Origin: Anaerolineales bacterium
Lineage (GTDB): Bacteria > Chloroflexota > Anaerolineae > Aggregatilineales > J027
DNA: 64,000 nt
Direction: 5' to 3'
NCBI GenBank assembly: GCA_020634155.1
Contig: JACKCI010000002.1
Span: 1,640,917-1,704,916 of the forward strand
Shown here: positions 17,027 to 25,586 of the stretch, in pieces
Layout of the letters: each line of letters starts with the position of its first letter
How positions within the stretch are numbered: the first letter of the stretch is position 1
The notes under the pieces: model-generated
The model's database searches: none
What the model was told of the DNA's origin: nothing
The model's input: only the letters and a program-made list of their open reading frames with translations
Made by a program: the position numbers and the translations under genes

Positions 17027-18829
17027 TTAGCCCTCCATAACCACGGTGCTTATTGCGGCATCTTCAACCAATTGGGAATGGTAGATTTCAGCATAGATGG
17101 GGTTGCTTTCGAGCAAGTCCTGATGTTTGCCACTAGCCACGATTTGCCCTTTGTCCAAGACAAGAATCAAGTCGGCATGTAAGACGGTACTGATACGTTG
17201 GGCAATCACAAAGCTGGTGCGCCCTTGCATCAAGCGGTCAAGCGCTTGTTGGATATGGGCTTCGGTCTGCACATCAACGCTGCTGGTGCTGTCATCCAAT
17301 ATCAGAATGCGGGGATTGAGCAACAAGGCACGGGCGATGGCAATGCGTTGTTTTTGCCCACCCGACAGGTTAACCCCACGTTCCCCAACCAAGGTATCAT
17401 AGCCGTCGGGAAAGCCCATAATGAAGTCATGAGCAGCAGCGGCCTTGGCAGCCTCTTGCACATCCTCAAAGGTGGCATCGCTGCGTCCAAAGGCGATGTT
17501 GTCGCGGATAGTACCGGTAAACAGGCGCGTTTCTTGCAGCACAATGCCAATTTGACGGCGCAGGCTTTCCAGCGTGACCTCGCGTATATCCACGCCATCA
17601 ATGCGGATGGTGCCTTCGCTGGCATCATAAAAGCGTGGGATGAGGTTGATGATGGTACTCTTGCCGCTACCCGTTGCCCCTAAGAGCGCAACAGTTTGGC
17701 CTGCTTCGGCGTTAAAGCTGACATGAGACAGGACATTGGCCCCACTTTTGAAGTAGCGGAAGCTAACTTCCTCAAAGGCTAGATGCCCCTGAATGTTATC
17801 TAAAGGTTGAGCGTTGGGCTTGTCCTTAATCTCATTCTCGGTATCGATGATTTCAAAGACGCGCTTGCCACTGGCTCCTGCTTGGCTGGCAGAGGCCACA
17901 ATAAAGCCCAGTTGTGTGACAGGTATCAACAGCAAGGAGAGATAGGAGGTAAAGGCGGTGAGTTCACCAAGTCCCAAGTCCCCCTGTACTGCCAAATTAC
18001 CCCCGACCCATACCACCACAATCAAACTAATGCCTGCAATCAAAAAGGCGGTCGGGAAGATGGTGGCAACGGCACGGGTAGAACGCAGGCTGGCATCGCG
18101 CAGGGCGAAGTTAGCATTTTGGAAGCGGTCACGTTCATAGGTCTCGCGGCTAAAGGCCTTCACCACACGGATACCCGCGAGGTTTTCTTGCAAGACGGTA
18201 TTGAAGACCCCCAAACGCTCTTGGATAGCACGAAAAAGAGGTGCCGCTCGTTTGCCGAACATCGCAAAGATAAACGCCATCAAGACCAAGGCAGGAATCA
18301 TGACCAAGGTCAGCAGCCAGTTGAGCGCCACCAAGATGGCAGTGATACCAACCAGCAGCAAAATCGCGTTGATAGCAAGTAATAGCCCTTGACCGATGAA
18401 CATCCGCAACTGTTCCACATCGCTGGTAGCGCGGGTCATCAATTGGCCTGTTTGAGCGCGGTCATGGTAGCTAAAGGAGAGGGTCTGCACCTTCTCATAG
18501 AGGTTATTACGGAGGTCATAGGCGACCGATTGGCTAACCCGCTCGGCTAGATAGCCCTGCAAGAAGGTAAACACCCCACCCACAATTGCCAAACCGACCA
18601 TTAAAAGTGCCAAACGCACGACCAGCCCTTCGTCACTATCGGTTGGGTTGGTGGGGTTTAGGCCTTCGTCGATCATATAACGGGCCATGAGTGGCACAAA
18701 TAAAGTGCTGAGGGTTGAGAGAATCAGGCTTATATAAGCCCCAACGGTTATCCATCGATGTTGCCCAAGGTAGCGAATCCCACGTATCAAATCACGGCGG
18801 CTACCCGGTTCCCGTCTCCCGCGCTGCAT
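17027..18829 (-). CDS. ABC exporter half-transporter (degenerate Walker B)
   Basis: 600 residues: six membrane helices (about 25-320), then ATPase domain with Walker A GATGSGKST, signature LSGGQ and Walker B LILDDSTSSVD. Asp replaces the catalytic Glu (DD in place of DE), the hallmark of the non-hydrolysing site in heterodimeric exporters. First gene of a leftward run of eight genes that ends with the membrane spermidine-synthase-like protein. Substrate unknown. Confidence 0.93.
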   Translation of the reverse strand: MQRGRREPGSRRDLIRGIRYLGQHRWITVGAYISLILSTLSTLFVPLMARYMIDEGLNPTNPTDSDEGLVVRLALLMVGLAIVGGVFTFLQGYLAERVSQSVAYDLRNNLYEKVQTLSFSYHDRAQTGQLMTRATSDVEQLRMFIGQGLLLAINAILLLVGITAILVALNWLLTLVMIPALVLMAFIFAMFGKRAAPLFRAIQERLGVFNTVLQENLAGIRVVKAFSRETYERDRFQNANFALRDASLRSTRAVATIFPTAFLIAGISLIVVVWVGGNLAVQGDLGLGELTAFTSYLSLLLIPVTQLGFIVASASQAGASGKRVFEIIDTENEIKDKPNAQPLDNIQGHLAFEEVSFRYFKSGANVLSHVSFNAEAGQTVALLGATGSGKSTIINLIPRFYDASEGTIRIDGVDIREVTLESLRRQIGIVLQETRLFTGTIRDNIAFGRSDATFEDVQEAAKAAAAHDFIMGFPDGYDTLVGERGVNLSGGQKQRIAIARALLLNPRILILDDSTSSVDVQTEAHIQQALDRLMQGRTSFVIAQRISTVLHADLILVLDKGQIVASGKHQDLLESNPIYAEIYHSQLVEDAAISTVVMEG

Positions 18830-18973
18830 TGATTACTCCTCTGATTGAATGCCGCGTCCATTTTGCCAGAAAACCCCCCTTGATAACACCCTATTCTTAG
18901 GGTTCTGCATTCTGCGCGAATAGGGATACAATAGGGAGTATGCGATTGAAGCACAATTGAAAGGAACTCAAAC

Positions 18974-19741
18974 GTGGAATTTCTACTTTTTTGTTGCGGC
19001 TTTCTGCTATTCCTCGTCATCGGCATCGGTCTGGCGGGTCTCCGCATTGTAACCGAATATGAGAAGGGCGTTATTTTCCGTCTTGGGCGTGTTGTTGGTG
19101 CGCGTGGCCCCGGCTTGTTCTTCGTTATTCCGATGTTCGAGCGGATGCAGGTAGTTGATCTGCGGACGGTAACTTTAGACGTACCTCCCCAAGACTGTAT
19201 CACCCGCGATAATGTGACGGTGCGCGTTAATGCCGTTGTGTACTATCGGGTCATGAATCCGATTGATGCGGTGGTGCAAATTAAGAACTTCAACTTAGGT
19301 ACCGCCCAAATCGCCCAAACCTCGTTGCGTAGCGTAGTCGGTCAAGGTGAGTTGGATGATTTGCTCTCACAACGGGAACACATCAATGACCAACTTCAGT
19401 CTATCATCGACCAAGCGACTGACCCTTGGGGTGTTAAGGTTTCATTGGTAGAGATTAAGGACGTGGAATTGCCCGGTACCATGCAGCGTGTGATGGCCCG
19501 CCAAGCGGAAGCTGACCGTGAGCGTCGTGCTAAGATTATCCATGCTGAAGGTGAATTGCAGGCCGCCAAGCAACTCCGTCAAGCCGCTGAGGAAATGGCG
19601 TCAGAGCCAACGGCCCTCCAATTGCGCTATCTACAAACGCTCTCGGAGATTTCCGCCGAGCATAACTCGACGATTATCTTCCCCTTGCCGATGGACTTGA
19701 TCTCAGCCTTTATCAAGCAACAGAAACCGCCTACTCAGTAG
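18974..19741 (+). CDS. Slipin/stomatin-like SPFH-domain protein
   Basis: 255 residues. A hydrophobic N-terminal hairpin (about 1-25) is followed by the SPFH core starting IVTEYEKGVIFRLGR and TVTLDVPPQDCITRDNV, then a coiled-coil region rich in Ala, Glu and Arg (RQAEADRERRAKIIHAEGE). Slipins oligomerise in the membrane and scaffold microdomains, often with an NfeD protein or protease; no nfeD is present here. The start is GTG 18974 after AAGGAA; TACAAT at 18927-18932 is a likely promoter -10. Its end overlaps the convergent HEAT-repeat gene by 11 bases. Confidence 0.92.
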   Translation: MEFLLFCCGFLLFLVIGIGLAGLRIVTEYEKGVIFRLGRVVGARGPGLFFVIPMFERMQVVDLRTVTLDVPPQDCITRDNVTVRVNAVVYYRVMNPIDAVVQIKNFNLGTAQIAQTSLRSVVGQGELDDLLSQREHINDQLQSIIDQATDPWGVKVSLVEIKDVELPGTMQRVMARQAEADRERRAKIIHAEGELQAAKQLRQAAEEMASEPTALQLRYLQTLSEISAEHNSTIIFPLPMDLISAFIKQQKPPTQ

Positions 19742-20663
19742 AGCCAGTTGATGCTGCTGAGGGTGGCGAGAGCGGCCCTGTCTTGCCCGTTGCTTCCCGA
19801 ATGCCCTTCTGAAGCCGCCGAATCGTCTCGGTGAGTTCAGGGGGGCGTTTAGGGCGGGTATCGGCTAAGGGGTCTGCATCCCCGACGGTAACAGGGGCAG
19901 GCGGTTCTGGCGGCGGGGGTGGTGTTGAATGGGTTGCGACAGATGCGGAAGCAGGTGCCGCAATCGGCGGTGGAGTTAATGGCCCCGTTTTACCACTGTG
20001 GCGGCTTTTGTAAGCTTCGAGTGCTTGGTGGGCTTGTGGGGTTTGGAAGCGCCGAAGAGCCGATGCTGCGGCTGAACGCACCGTTGGGTTTTCATCCTCA
20101 AGGCGTTCAATCAAGGGTTGGGTGGCCCATGTCGCCCGCAATTGCCCTAAGACGGCTGCCGCATTATGCCGAATCCGCCAATTCTCTTTCCGCAAACCCG
20201 CCAACAAGGTGACAACGGCAGGTGCGCTCTTTAGTTTCAGCAGGGCTTCAGCCGCCGCTAACCGTACATCATCACGATTAAAGGGATTGCGAAAGACTAA
20301 GACTAAGGCCTCGGTAGAAAGTTGGTCGCCCGATTCAGCCAATGACTGGGCGGCGCGGATGGTCTCTTCGGGGGTGCCATGTGTTAGGATATGGAGCAAT
20401 TCTTCTTTGCTGCGCTGACGCATGGCGGAATGAGCAAAGTCATCGTCCAGATATTCGAGCGTGACCATAATCGCATCGCGGGCATCGCTATCTGGTTCGC
20501 GGTCATAGGCCTGTTTAAGGGCCGGAATCGCTGATGTGGCTCCTAGCACGCGCAGGGCTGCTGCCGCACGCCGTCGTATTTCTGGATCATGATAACGTAA
20601 AGCACCAGCGAGACCATCAATATCTTTTTCGGCTTGCAGTTTCCAAATGTTGGGGCGCACCAC
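19731..20663 (-). CDS. HEAT-repeat protein
   Basis: 310 residues. Residues 1-200 contain about five to six helical HEAT/PBS-lyase-type repeats, each with a pattern like DPEIRRRAAAALRVLG or NPTVRSAAASALRRF. The C-terminal third is low-complexity Pro/Ala/Ser with KTGPL repeated twice, probably disordered. Such proteins serve as binding scaffolds or bilin-lyase-like folds; no catalytic residues are evident. Promoter elements shared with the divergent gene at 20773 lie at 20690-20738. Confidence 0.8.
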   Translation of the reverse strand: MVRPNIWKLQAEKDIDGLAGALRYHDPEIRRRAAAALRVLGATSAIPALKQAYDREPDSDARDAIMVTLEYLDDDFAHSAMRQRSKEELLHILTHGTPEETIRAAQSLAESGDQLSTEALVLVFRNPFNRDDVRLAAAEALLKLKSAPAVVTLLAGLRKENWRIRHNAAAVLGQLRATWATQPLIERLEDENPTVRSAAASALRRFQTPQAHQALEAYKSRHSGKTGPLTPPPIAAPASASVATHSTPPPPPEPPAPVTVGDADPLADTRPKRPPELTETIRRLQKGIREATGKTGPLSPPSAASTGSTE

Positions 20664-20689
20664 GGCAATTTTCCTTCAATCAACCTAAA

Positions 20690-20738
20690 TTATAACCGTG
20701 TACCAGCAAATTGAAAATGTATCCGTTTTGAATACAAT
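20690..20738. promoter_or_regulatory. Divergent promoters with overlapping -35 elements
   Basis: Rightwards: TTGAAA (20711-20716), 16 bases, TACAAT (20733-20738) for the DUF420-like gene. Leftwards: TTTTCA (read on the minus strand, 20717-20712), 16 bases, TATAAT (20695-20690) for the HEAT-repeat gene. The two -35 boxes cover the same bases, so the polymerases would exclude each other. Confidence 0.5.
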
Positions 20739-20772
20739 GAAAAGCATTTGCATTTATTAGGGAAAAAGTCGC

Positions 20773-21624
20773 ATGAATCACTATCTTGAACCAAATGGCT
20801 TTCTTGGCACGGGCGCGAGCTTGTTGGCAGATCTGACGCTGCTGGCCTATCTCTTTCTCATCATTCCCGCAATGGTGGCGGGGTTTGTATTTGCCCGTCG
20901 CAAGAAACATCGTCCACACCATCGCAACGTGATGATGGGCATTACGCTGGCGAATTGGTTTTTCATCCTCTTTTTGATGATTTTTGCGCTGACCTATGAT
21001 GTCACTGATAATGTGGCTGACCAGCCGGGGAACTCACGCTATCTTTTCCCCGTCATCCATGCCGCGCTCGGCTTGACGGCGCAAGGTCTGGCGACTTATG
21101 TAATTTATCGGATGCTGAAAGAGGATCGGCAAGTTGCCCAAGCCAAGCAACGTGGCGAAAAAGACACCAGCAAGTATTGGTTCACCAGCGCCAAGCCATT
21201 TATGCGGGCAACCTTGACCTTGTGGACAGTCACATCAGTTCTCGGCGTGGCTTCTTACCTAATACGCTATGAGGTGATTGATACTATCCGCTTGGATGAT
21301 GCTGACACCGGACCAGTTGCTACCGAGGAAGTTATTCCACATTCGACCCAAGAGGTCGATGATGTATCTACCCCTGAAATGACTGAAACACCCGACCCCT
21401 CTACCCTTGGGCCAATGGAGACCGCTACCCCCGAAGTTGATGACTTGCCAGCGGTGACTGAGACACCCAATCCTGAACTCACGCTTGAAGCGGCTCCTGA
21501 AGCTACACCAGAATTTACCCCCGAAGTTGATGATGATGACGACGACAAAGAGGATGATGATGACAATAGCGGACATGGAAGCGGGGAGGAGGACGATGAC
21601 AAAGCTAGACAAGATGATGATTAG
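20773..21624 (+). CDS. DUF420-like membrane protein with acidic tail
   Basis: 283 residues. Residues 15-170 hold four membrane helices with HHRNVMMGITLANW between them; a His-rich HRPHHR pair plus this order recalls DUF420 (YozB/CtaM-type proteins linked to terminal oxidase assembly). Residues 175-283 are a long acidic, Thr/Pro-rich tail with VDD and TPE repeats that ends in runs of Asp and Glu. The tail is almost certainly disordered and probably faces outside. DUF420 membership is from pattern memory. The stop interlocks (TTAG) with the convergent PD40 gene. Confidence 0.65.
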   Translation: MNHYLEPNGFLGTGASLLADLTLLAYLFLIIPAMVAGFVFARRKKHRPHHRNVMMGITLANWFFILFLMIFALTYDVTDNVADQPGNSRYLFPVIHAALGLTAQGLATYVIYRMLKEDRQVAQAKQRGEKDTSKYWFTSAKPFMRATLTLWTVTSVLGVASYLIRYEVIDTIRLDDADTGPVATEEVIPHSTQEVDDVSTPEMTETPDPSTLGPMETATPEVDDLPAVTETPNPELTLEAAPEATPEFTPEVDDDDDDKEDDDDNSGHGSGEEDDDKARQDDD

Positions 21625-22760
21625 CGGCAGGTAGCCTCATCGTGAAAGCCGCTAGGTGACCATACAGGCGGCGTGTTATGCTGATTGGGTAGCAAATGGG
21701 TGGTCTGGTCTTGGGTGTCATAAATGACTAAATCATAGGCACGTCGTAGGGCCATCCAGTGCCCATCTGCCGAAAAGCGCGGGAAATCATTATAGAGCAT
21801 GGTATCGGTATCGAATACCAGCGTGCGGCTGTCATCGGCGAAGGAGAATCGCCAAAGGACATTCTGCTCAATGCCCTCCATACCTTGAATCGCTACCACC
21901 ATGCCTTGGCTATCAGGGAGCCATGTGTGGTCTAGTACCGTGACCAGTTCCCGATAAAGCGCCATCAAAACCGTGCCATTGGTGTCTAGAATCATGACGC
22001 GGTGCAGGTTTTCATAGGGTTGGAATAACACTGCGATACGGTTACCATCAGGTGACCAGCGCGGATTGAAGGCCGGACCGTCGGCATAGTTGGTCAGCCG
22101 ATAGCGGCTAGAGGCATCGGCTTGGGTGACCCACACCTCTGGCTTCTTGGGTAGGTCGTCTTCCTCTTCCGGTGATGGGGTTGGGGTGCCTTCGGTGGGG
22201 AGTACAGGTTGTTCGGATACATAGACAAGGGCGCTGCCATCCGGTGACCAACGCGGCTGCCACTCTTTACCCGTTGACGAATAATAGTGCAGGTCACCAC
22301 CTTCAGGAGCAATCCATACAATATGGCTATCACGCTCTGGCTCATCCTCATCGGGCTTTTGGTAATAGTGCATCAAGGTGAAGGCGATGCGGCTCCCGTC
22401 CGGTGACCATGTAGGTTCCCATGCCCGATAATCGGGGCGTAAATCGGTAAGTTGTTGCAGGTCGGTGCCATCAATCCGCACGGTATAAACATTATAGCGT
22501 TGAGGTTGTTGCTCCCACGTAAAGACCAGACGGCAACCATCGGGCGAAAAATCGCCAAGAATATGCTCACCGATGCCAAAGGAGAGACGGCGCTGCTGGC
22601 CTGTCCCTAAATCAAAAAGCACAAGGCCGTTATCATCGTTGTCGTTGACAGCAATCAACGGCCCTTGTAAATCTGATTCGGTTTGTGCAGCACTCGGCTG
22701 GGCTGCTATCAAAATAAAGAGTAGCAGACCAACCCAGCATCCTCTAAAAGCGTTGTACAT
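21621..22760 (-). CDS. Secreted PD40/TolB-like beta-propeller protein
   Basis: 379 residues with a cleavable signal peptide (cut near AAQPSAAQ). It contains about five WD40-like/PD40 repeats with the core SPDG: FSPDGCRLVFTW, WSPDGSRIAF, WSPDGSALVY, WSPDGNRIAVLF, FSADGHWMAL. Such propellers bind proteins or peptides outside the membrane. Its start lies 17 bases inside the end of the upstream kinase-regulator gene, so the two are coupled and it may sense or serve that regulator. Confidence 0.82.
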   Translation of the reverse strand: MYNAFRGCWVGLLLFILIAAQPSAAQTESDLQGPLIAVNDNDDNGLVLFDLGTGQQRRLSFGIGEHILGDFSPDGCRLVFTWEQQPQRYNVYTVRIDGTDLQQLTDLRPDYRAWEPTWSPDGSRIAFTLMHYYQKPDEDEPERDSHIVWIAPEGGDLHYYSSTGKEWQPRWSPDGSALVYVSEQPVLPTEGTPTPSPEEEDDLPKKPEVWVTQADASSRYRLTNYADGPAFNPRWSPDGNRIAVLFQPYENLHRVMILDTNGTVLMALYRELVTVLDHTWLPDSQGMVVAIQGMEGIEQNVLWRFSFADDSRTLVFDTDTMLYNDFPRFSADGHWMALRRAYDLVIYDTQDQTTHLLPNQHNTPPVWSPSGFHDEATCR

Positions 22761-24282
22761 CGTCGAGGCGAATCCACCCCGCTCGTAAGGCCATTAATGC
22801 CGCATCGGTGCGAGAAGTAACCCCCAAGCGGTCAATAGCTTTCATGAGTAGGGTCATCATTTCATCTTCAGGCATGCCCAACTGGTGGGCAATTTCATCA
22901 TCGTCCATCCCGGCTGCAACAAGTGTCAAGATGTCTTTATCCATCGCATCAAGGACATCTTCGGAGATGTCTTTGTCCATGAGGCCATCTACCAAGCGCT
23001 CGGCAACGCCATAACCCAAGACCAAACGCCCTTGAGCCACATCGCGCACCGCACGCTCTAGGTCGTCCTCAGAACTGGTTTTGAGGACATAGCCATGTGC
23101 GCCAGCCCGCAACGCCCGCATAATAAGGGACTTTTCCTCACGACCCGTCAGAATCAGGACTTTGACGGCTGCATAGCTGGAGCGAATCTTAGGCAAAATC
23201 ACAAGGCCGTTGGTGCCGGGCATGTTCAAGTCTAGCAAGACCACATCAGGCTGAACCTCGCCAATGAGTCCAAAGACTTTTTCGCCATTTTCAGCTTGGC
23301 CGACTACCGATAGACCGTCGATGTCATCTAAGAAATAAGCGAGGCTTTGGCGGGTCAGGGCGTGGTCATCAGCCAGCACAATACGGATAGGACGATTGGC
23401 GGCGGATTCGCTGGTCTTGGTGATTGGTGTACTTGCAAGGATTTGACTGGTTGGCGGAGGTTCAGTTAATGCTGCCTCTTCACGAGAGACATTCAGCAAT
23501 GCCTCGCCCATCTCCCTAGCAGTTAAGAAGCGGTCTTGGGGCTTCTTTTCCAAGGCTCGCATAATGACGCGATCGAGGGCCTCGGGGATGTCGGGATTGT
23601 GTTGACGAGGGGGTGTAGCCGCCTTGCGGACTTGGTGTAATAAGATGGTGCCGATGTCGTCCGCATCAAAGGGTAACAAACCTGTGACCATCTCATATAG
23701 GACAATGCCTGTTGAGTAAATGTCGGTGCGGGGGTCAAGCGGTAAGCCTTGGGCTTGTTCGGGCGACAGATAAGCGGGTGTACCGATGATAGTGCCATCG
23801 GCGGTTAAACGCTTGGCATCCCCTTGCTTGGGAATGGCGAGGCCAAAATCCATCAGCTTGACTTGATGGTCTTGAGTCAAGTAAATGTTGGCGGGTTTGA
23901 TGTCACGGTGAATGAGGCCGACTTGGTGAGCGTAGTTCAGCGCGACACAAATTTGATGACCGATGTCGGCTACCAACTTGGCTTGGGCTGGGATTAATTC
24001 ATAGAGGGGGCGGCCCTGAATGAGTTCCACTACCAGATATTCGTAATTCTTGTCCTGCCCAATATCATAAATCGCCATGATGTTGGGGTGATTCAAGCGG
24101 GCAGCGGCGTGGGCTTCACGCTCAAAGCGGCGACGGGTGGTTTGGTTAACATGGGGGAGCAGCACTTTGACAGCCACATCGCGTTGGAGGCGCAAGTCAA
24201 TGCCTTGATACACGATAGCCGTTGCACCTTCACCGATGAGCTTTTCGATTTTGTACCGATTGTTTAAGGTTTCCCCAATCAT
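22744..24282 (-). CDS. Ser/Thr kinase fused to response-regulator receiver and LuxR-like HTH
   Basis: 512 residues in three parts. Residues 10-265 are a Hanks-type kinase: GEGATAIV loop, VAVK39, HRDIKPAN (D127), DFG145-147, and SPEQ. Residues 298-420 are a receiver domain with DD305-306, phospho-acceptor Asp351 in VVLLDLNMPG, and Lys401. Residues 445-505 resemble a GerE/LuxR helix-turn-helix (LTLVAAGMDDDEIAHQLGM ... LGVTSRTDAALMALRAG) but with an acidic recognition helix (EDEMM) that may not bind DNA. One polypeptide would join eukaryote-like and two-component signalling. A GAF-domain gene precedes it and a PD40 gene overlaps its end. Confidence 0.92.
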   Translation of the reverse strand: MIGETLNNRYKIEKLIGEGATAIVYQGIDLRLQRDVAVKVLLPHVNQTTRRRFEREAHAAARLNHPNIMAIYDIGQDKNYEYLVVELIQGRPLYELIPAQAKLVADIGHQICVALNYAHQVGLIHRDIKPANIYLTQDHQVKLMDFGLAIPKQGDAKRLTADGTIIGTPAYLSPEQAQGLPLDPRTDIYSTGIVLYEMVTGLLPFDADDIGTILLHQVRKAATPPRQHNPDIPEALDRVIMRALEKKPQDRFLTAREMGEALLNVSREEAALTEPPPTSQILASTPITKTSESAANRPIRIVLADDHALTRQSLAYFLDDIDGLSVVGQAENGEKVFGLIGEVQPDVVLLDLNMPGTNGLVILPKIRSSYAAVKVLILTGREEKSLIMRALRAGAHGYVLKTSSEDDLERAVRDVAQGRLVLGYGVAERLVDGLMDKDISEDVLDAMDKDILTLVAAGMDDDEIAHQLGMPEDEMMTLLMKAIDRLGVTSRTDAALMALRAGWIRLDDVQRF

Positions 24283-24341
24283 AGAGTTCCCAGTAATAGC
24301 TGTTTTTTGCAGAGTGTACTGATGATAGCGCTGTTTGGCAA

Positions 24342-24938
24342 CTAACTGCGCGTTTCAAACTTCTGAGCGTTCTTAATCGCAACCGCAGCTTGGTCAGCTA
24401 AACTAGCGATAACATTGAGATGAGCAGCAGAATAACTACCCAGTGAATGCTGGCAATCAACATAGAGCAAGCCGATATGGGCCTTTTTGATGGTCAAGGG
24501 CGCACACATGACCGTCCGTAAGTTGAGTTGCTGCACGCTTTGGCGCTTATTGAGTTCCATATCAGCAAGGGCGTCAGGTACCAAAATGGTGCGGCCCCGC
24601 TCTAGGGTGCGCTCAATCACACCTACCGAAGGGGTGAATTGCTCTTGAGATAAAAATTGACGTTGACGGTTGCGACCCATTTTGAAGCGCAATTGCTCGT
24701 TTTCATCAAAGAGCATGATAAAGGCGCGGTCAGCATCAGCAAAGGCGATCGCGCTATCGAGAATAAGCGAGATAAGGGTATGGGTATCATGCTGGCTGTG
24801 GATTTTGCGTGTCAAATCAAGCAGCAGTTGGAGGGCCTGCAACTCATTGACCTCACGCCGTTCCTCTGTCCATGAAAGGGCTTCACGGATTTCATCCATG
24901 ATACGGTCAACTTCTTGAAAACGGTCATCTTGCGACAT
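24342..24938 (-). CDS. GAF-domain sensor protein
   Basis: 198 residues from ATG 24938 (GGGGG ribosome site nearby; longer starts would overlap the previous gene). After a helical N-terminus (to about residue 45) comes one GAF domain with DADRAFIMLFDENEQL, GVIERTLERGRTILVPD and MCAPLTIKKAHIGLLYVD. GAF domains bind small ligands or chromophores. There is no output domain, so it probably works through the kinase-receiver protein encoded 59 bases downstream. Confidence 0.88.
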   Translation of the reverse strand: MSQDDRFQEVDRIMDEIREALSWTEERREVNELQALQLLLDLTRKIHSQHDTHTLISLILDSAIAFADADRAFIMLFDENEQLRFKMGRNRQRQFLSQEQFTPSVGVIERTLERGRTILVPDALADMELNKRQSVQQLNLRTVMCAPLTIKKAHIGLLYVDCQHSLGSYSAAHLNVIASLADQAAVAIKNAQKFETRS

Positions 24939-24960
24939 ATCAAACCCCCTTGTTCGATTC

Positions 24961-25584
24961 TTAGATTTTAACACCTTGGGCATAAAGCGCTAAACCCGGT
25001 CCGATTCGTTCACGGGTTTCGCGGAGACTCAGGCCCGCACGGGTAAACAATGTATCGACATCAGTCACCGACCACCGATGATTTTGTTCAGCAACTTCAC
25101 CCCAGTGTAGGAAATTATCATACTCAAAGCCAGTGAGACCGCGTTCTTGGGCAAGGGCTGTTGCTGCCCGAATCGACATATGAATAGACGGGTTGAGCAT
25201 GACAAAGGTTCCACCGACTTTTAACACCCGTCCAATATCATTTAGCGCCGATTGCGGGTCGTCCAGCAAATAGAGGACATTGGTAGCGGTGACCATATCG
25301 AAGGTATCACTGGCAAACGGGAGATGAGGCAGACTACCCGATACAAAAACAGCCATGTCTTGTAAGTTTATGGCCTGCTGGCCCATCGCTGGGTCATGGT
25401 CTACCCCATAGGCATCGGCGGTATAGGTTTCACGAAACATTTTGACAAGGGCACCCGGCCCAGTGCCAACATCCAATACCCGTGTATCGGGCGTAGGAGC
25501 TGCAAAACGGGCAAAACTTTCTAAGATGACCGCCCACCCTTTGCTGGATTGCATGGACGTAAAATAATCGACTGGATTTGCCAT
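24961..25584 (-). CDS. Class I SAM-dependent methyltransferase
   Basis: 207 residues with motif I VLDVGTGPGALVKMF, acidic YGVDHDPAM and the post-motif VTATNVLYLLDDPQ, the UbiE/methyltransferase-11 pattern. The substrate is unknown. It lies three bases after a membrane protein gene, in the same leftward transcript that continues to the GAF and kinase genes. Confidence 0.85.
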   Translation of the reverse strand: MANPVDYFTSMQSSKGWAVILESFARFAAPTPDTRVLDVGTGPGALVKMFRETYTADAYGVDHDPAMGQQAINLQDMAVFVSGSLPHLPFASDTFDMVTATNVLYLLDDPQSALNDIGRVLKVGGTFVMLNPSIHMSIRAATALAQERGLTGFEYDNFLHWGEVAEQNHRWSVTDVDTLFTRAGLSLRETRERIGPGLALYAQGVKI

Positions 25585-25586
25585 CG

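Noticed and set aside
21259..21612. Two minus-strand Ser-rich and Val/Ile-rich frames opposite the acidic tail
   Set aside because: They are mirror translations of GAT/GAC repeats (read as ATC/GTC) without start signals.
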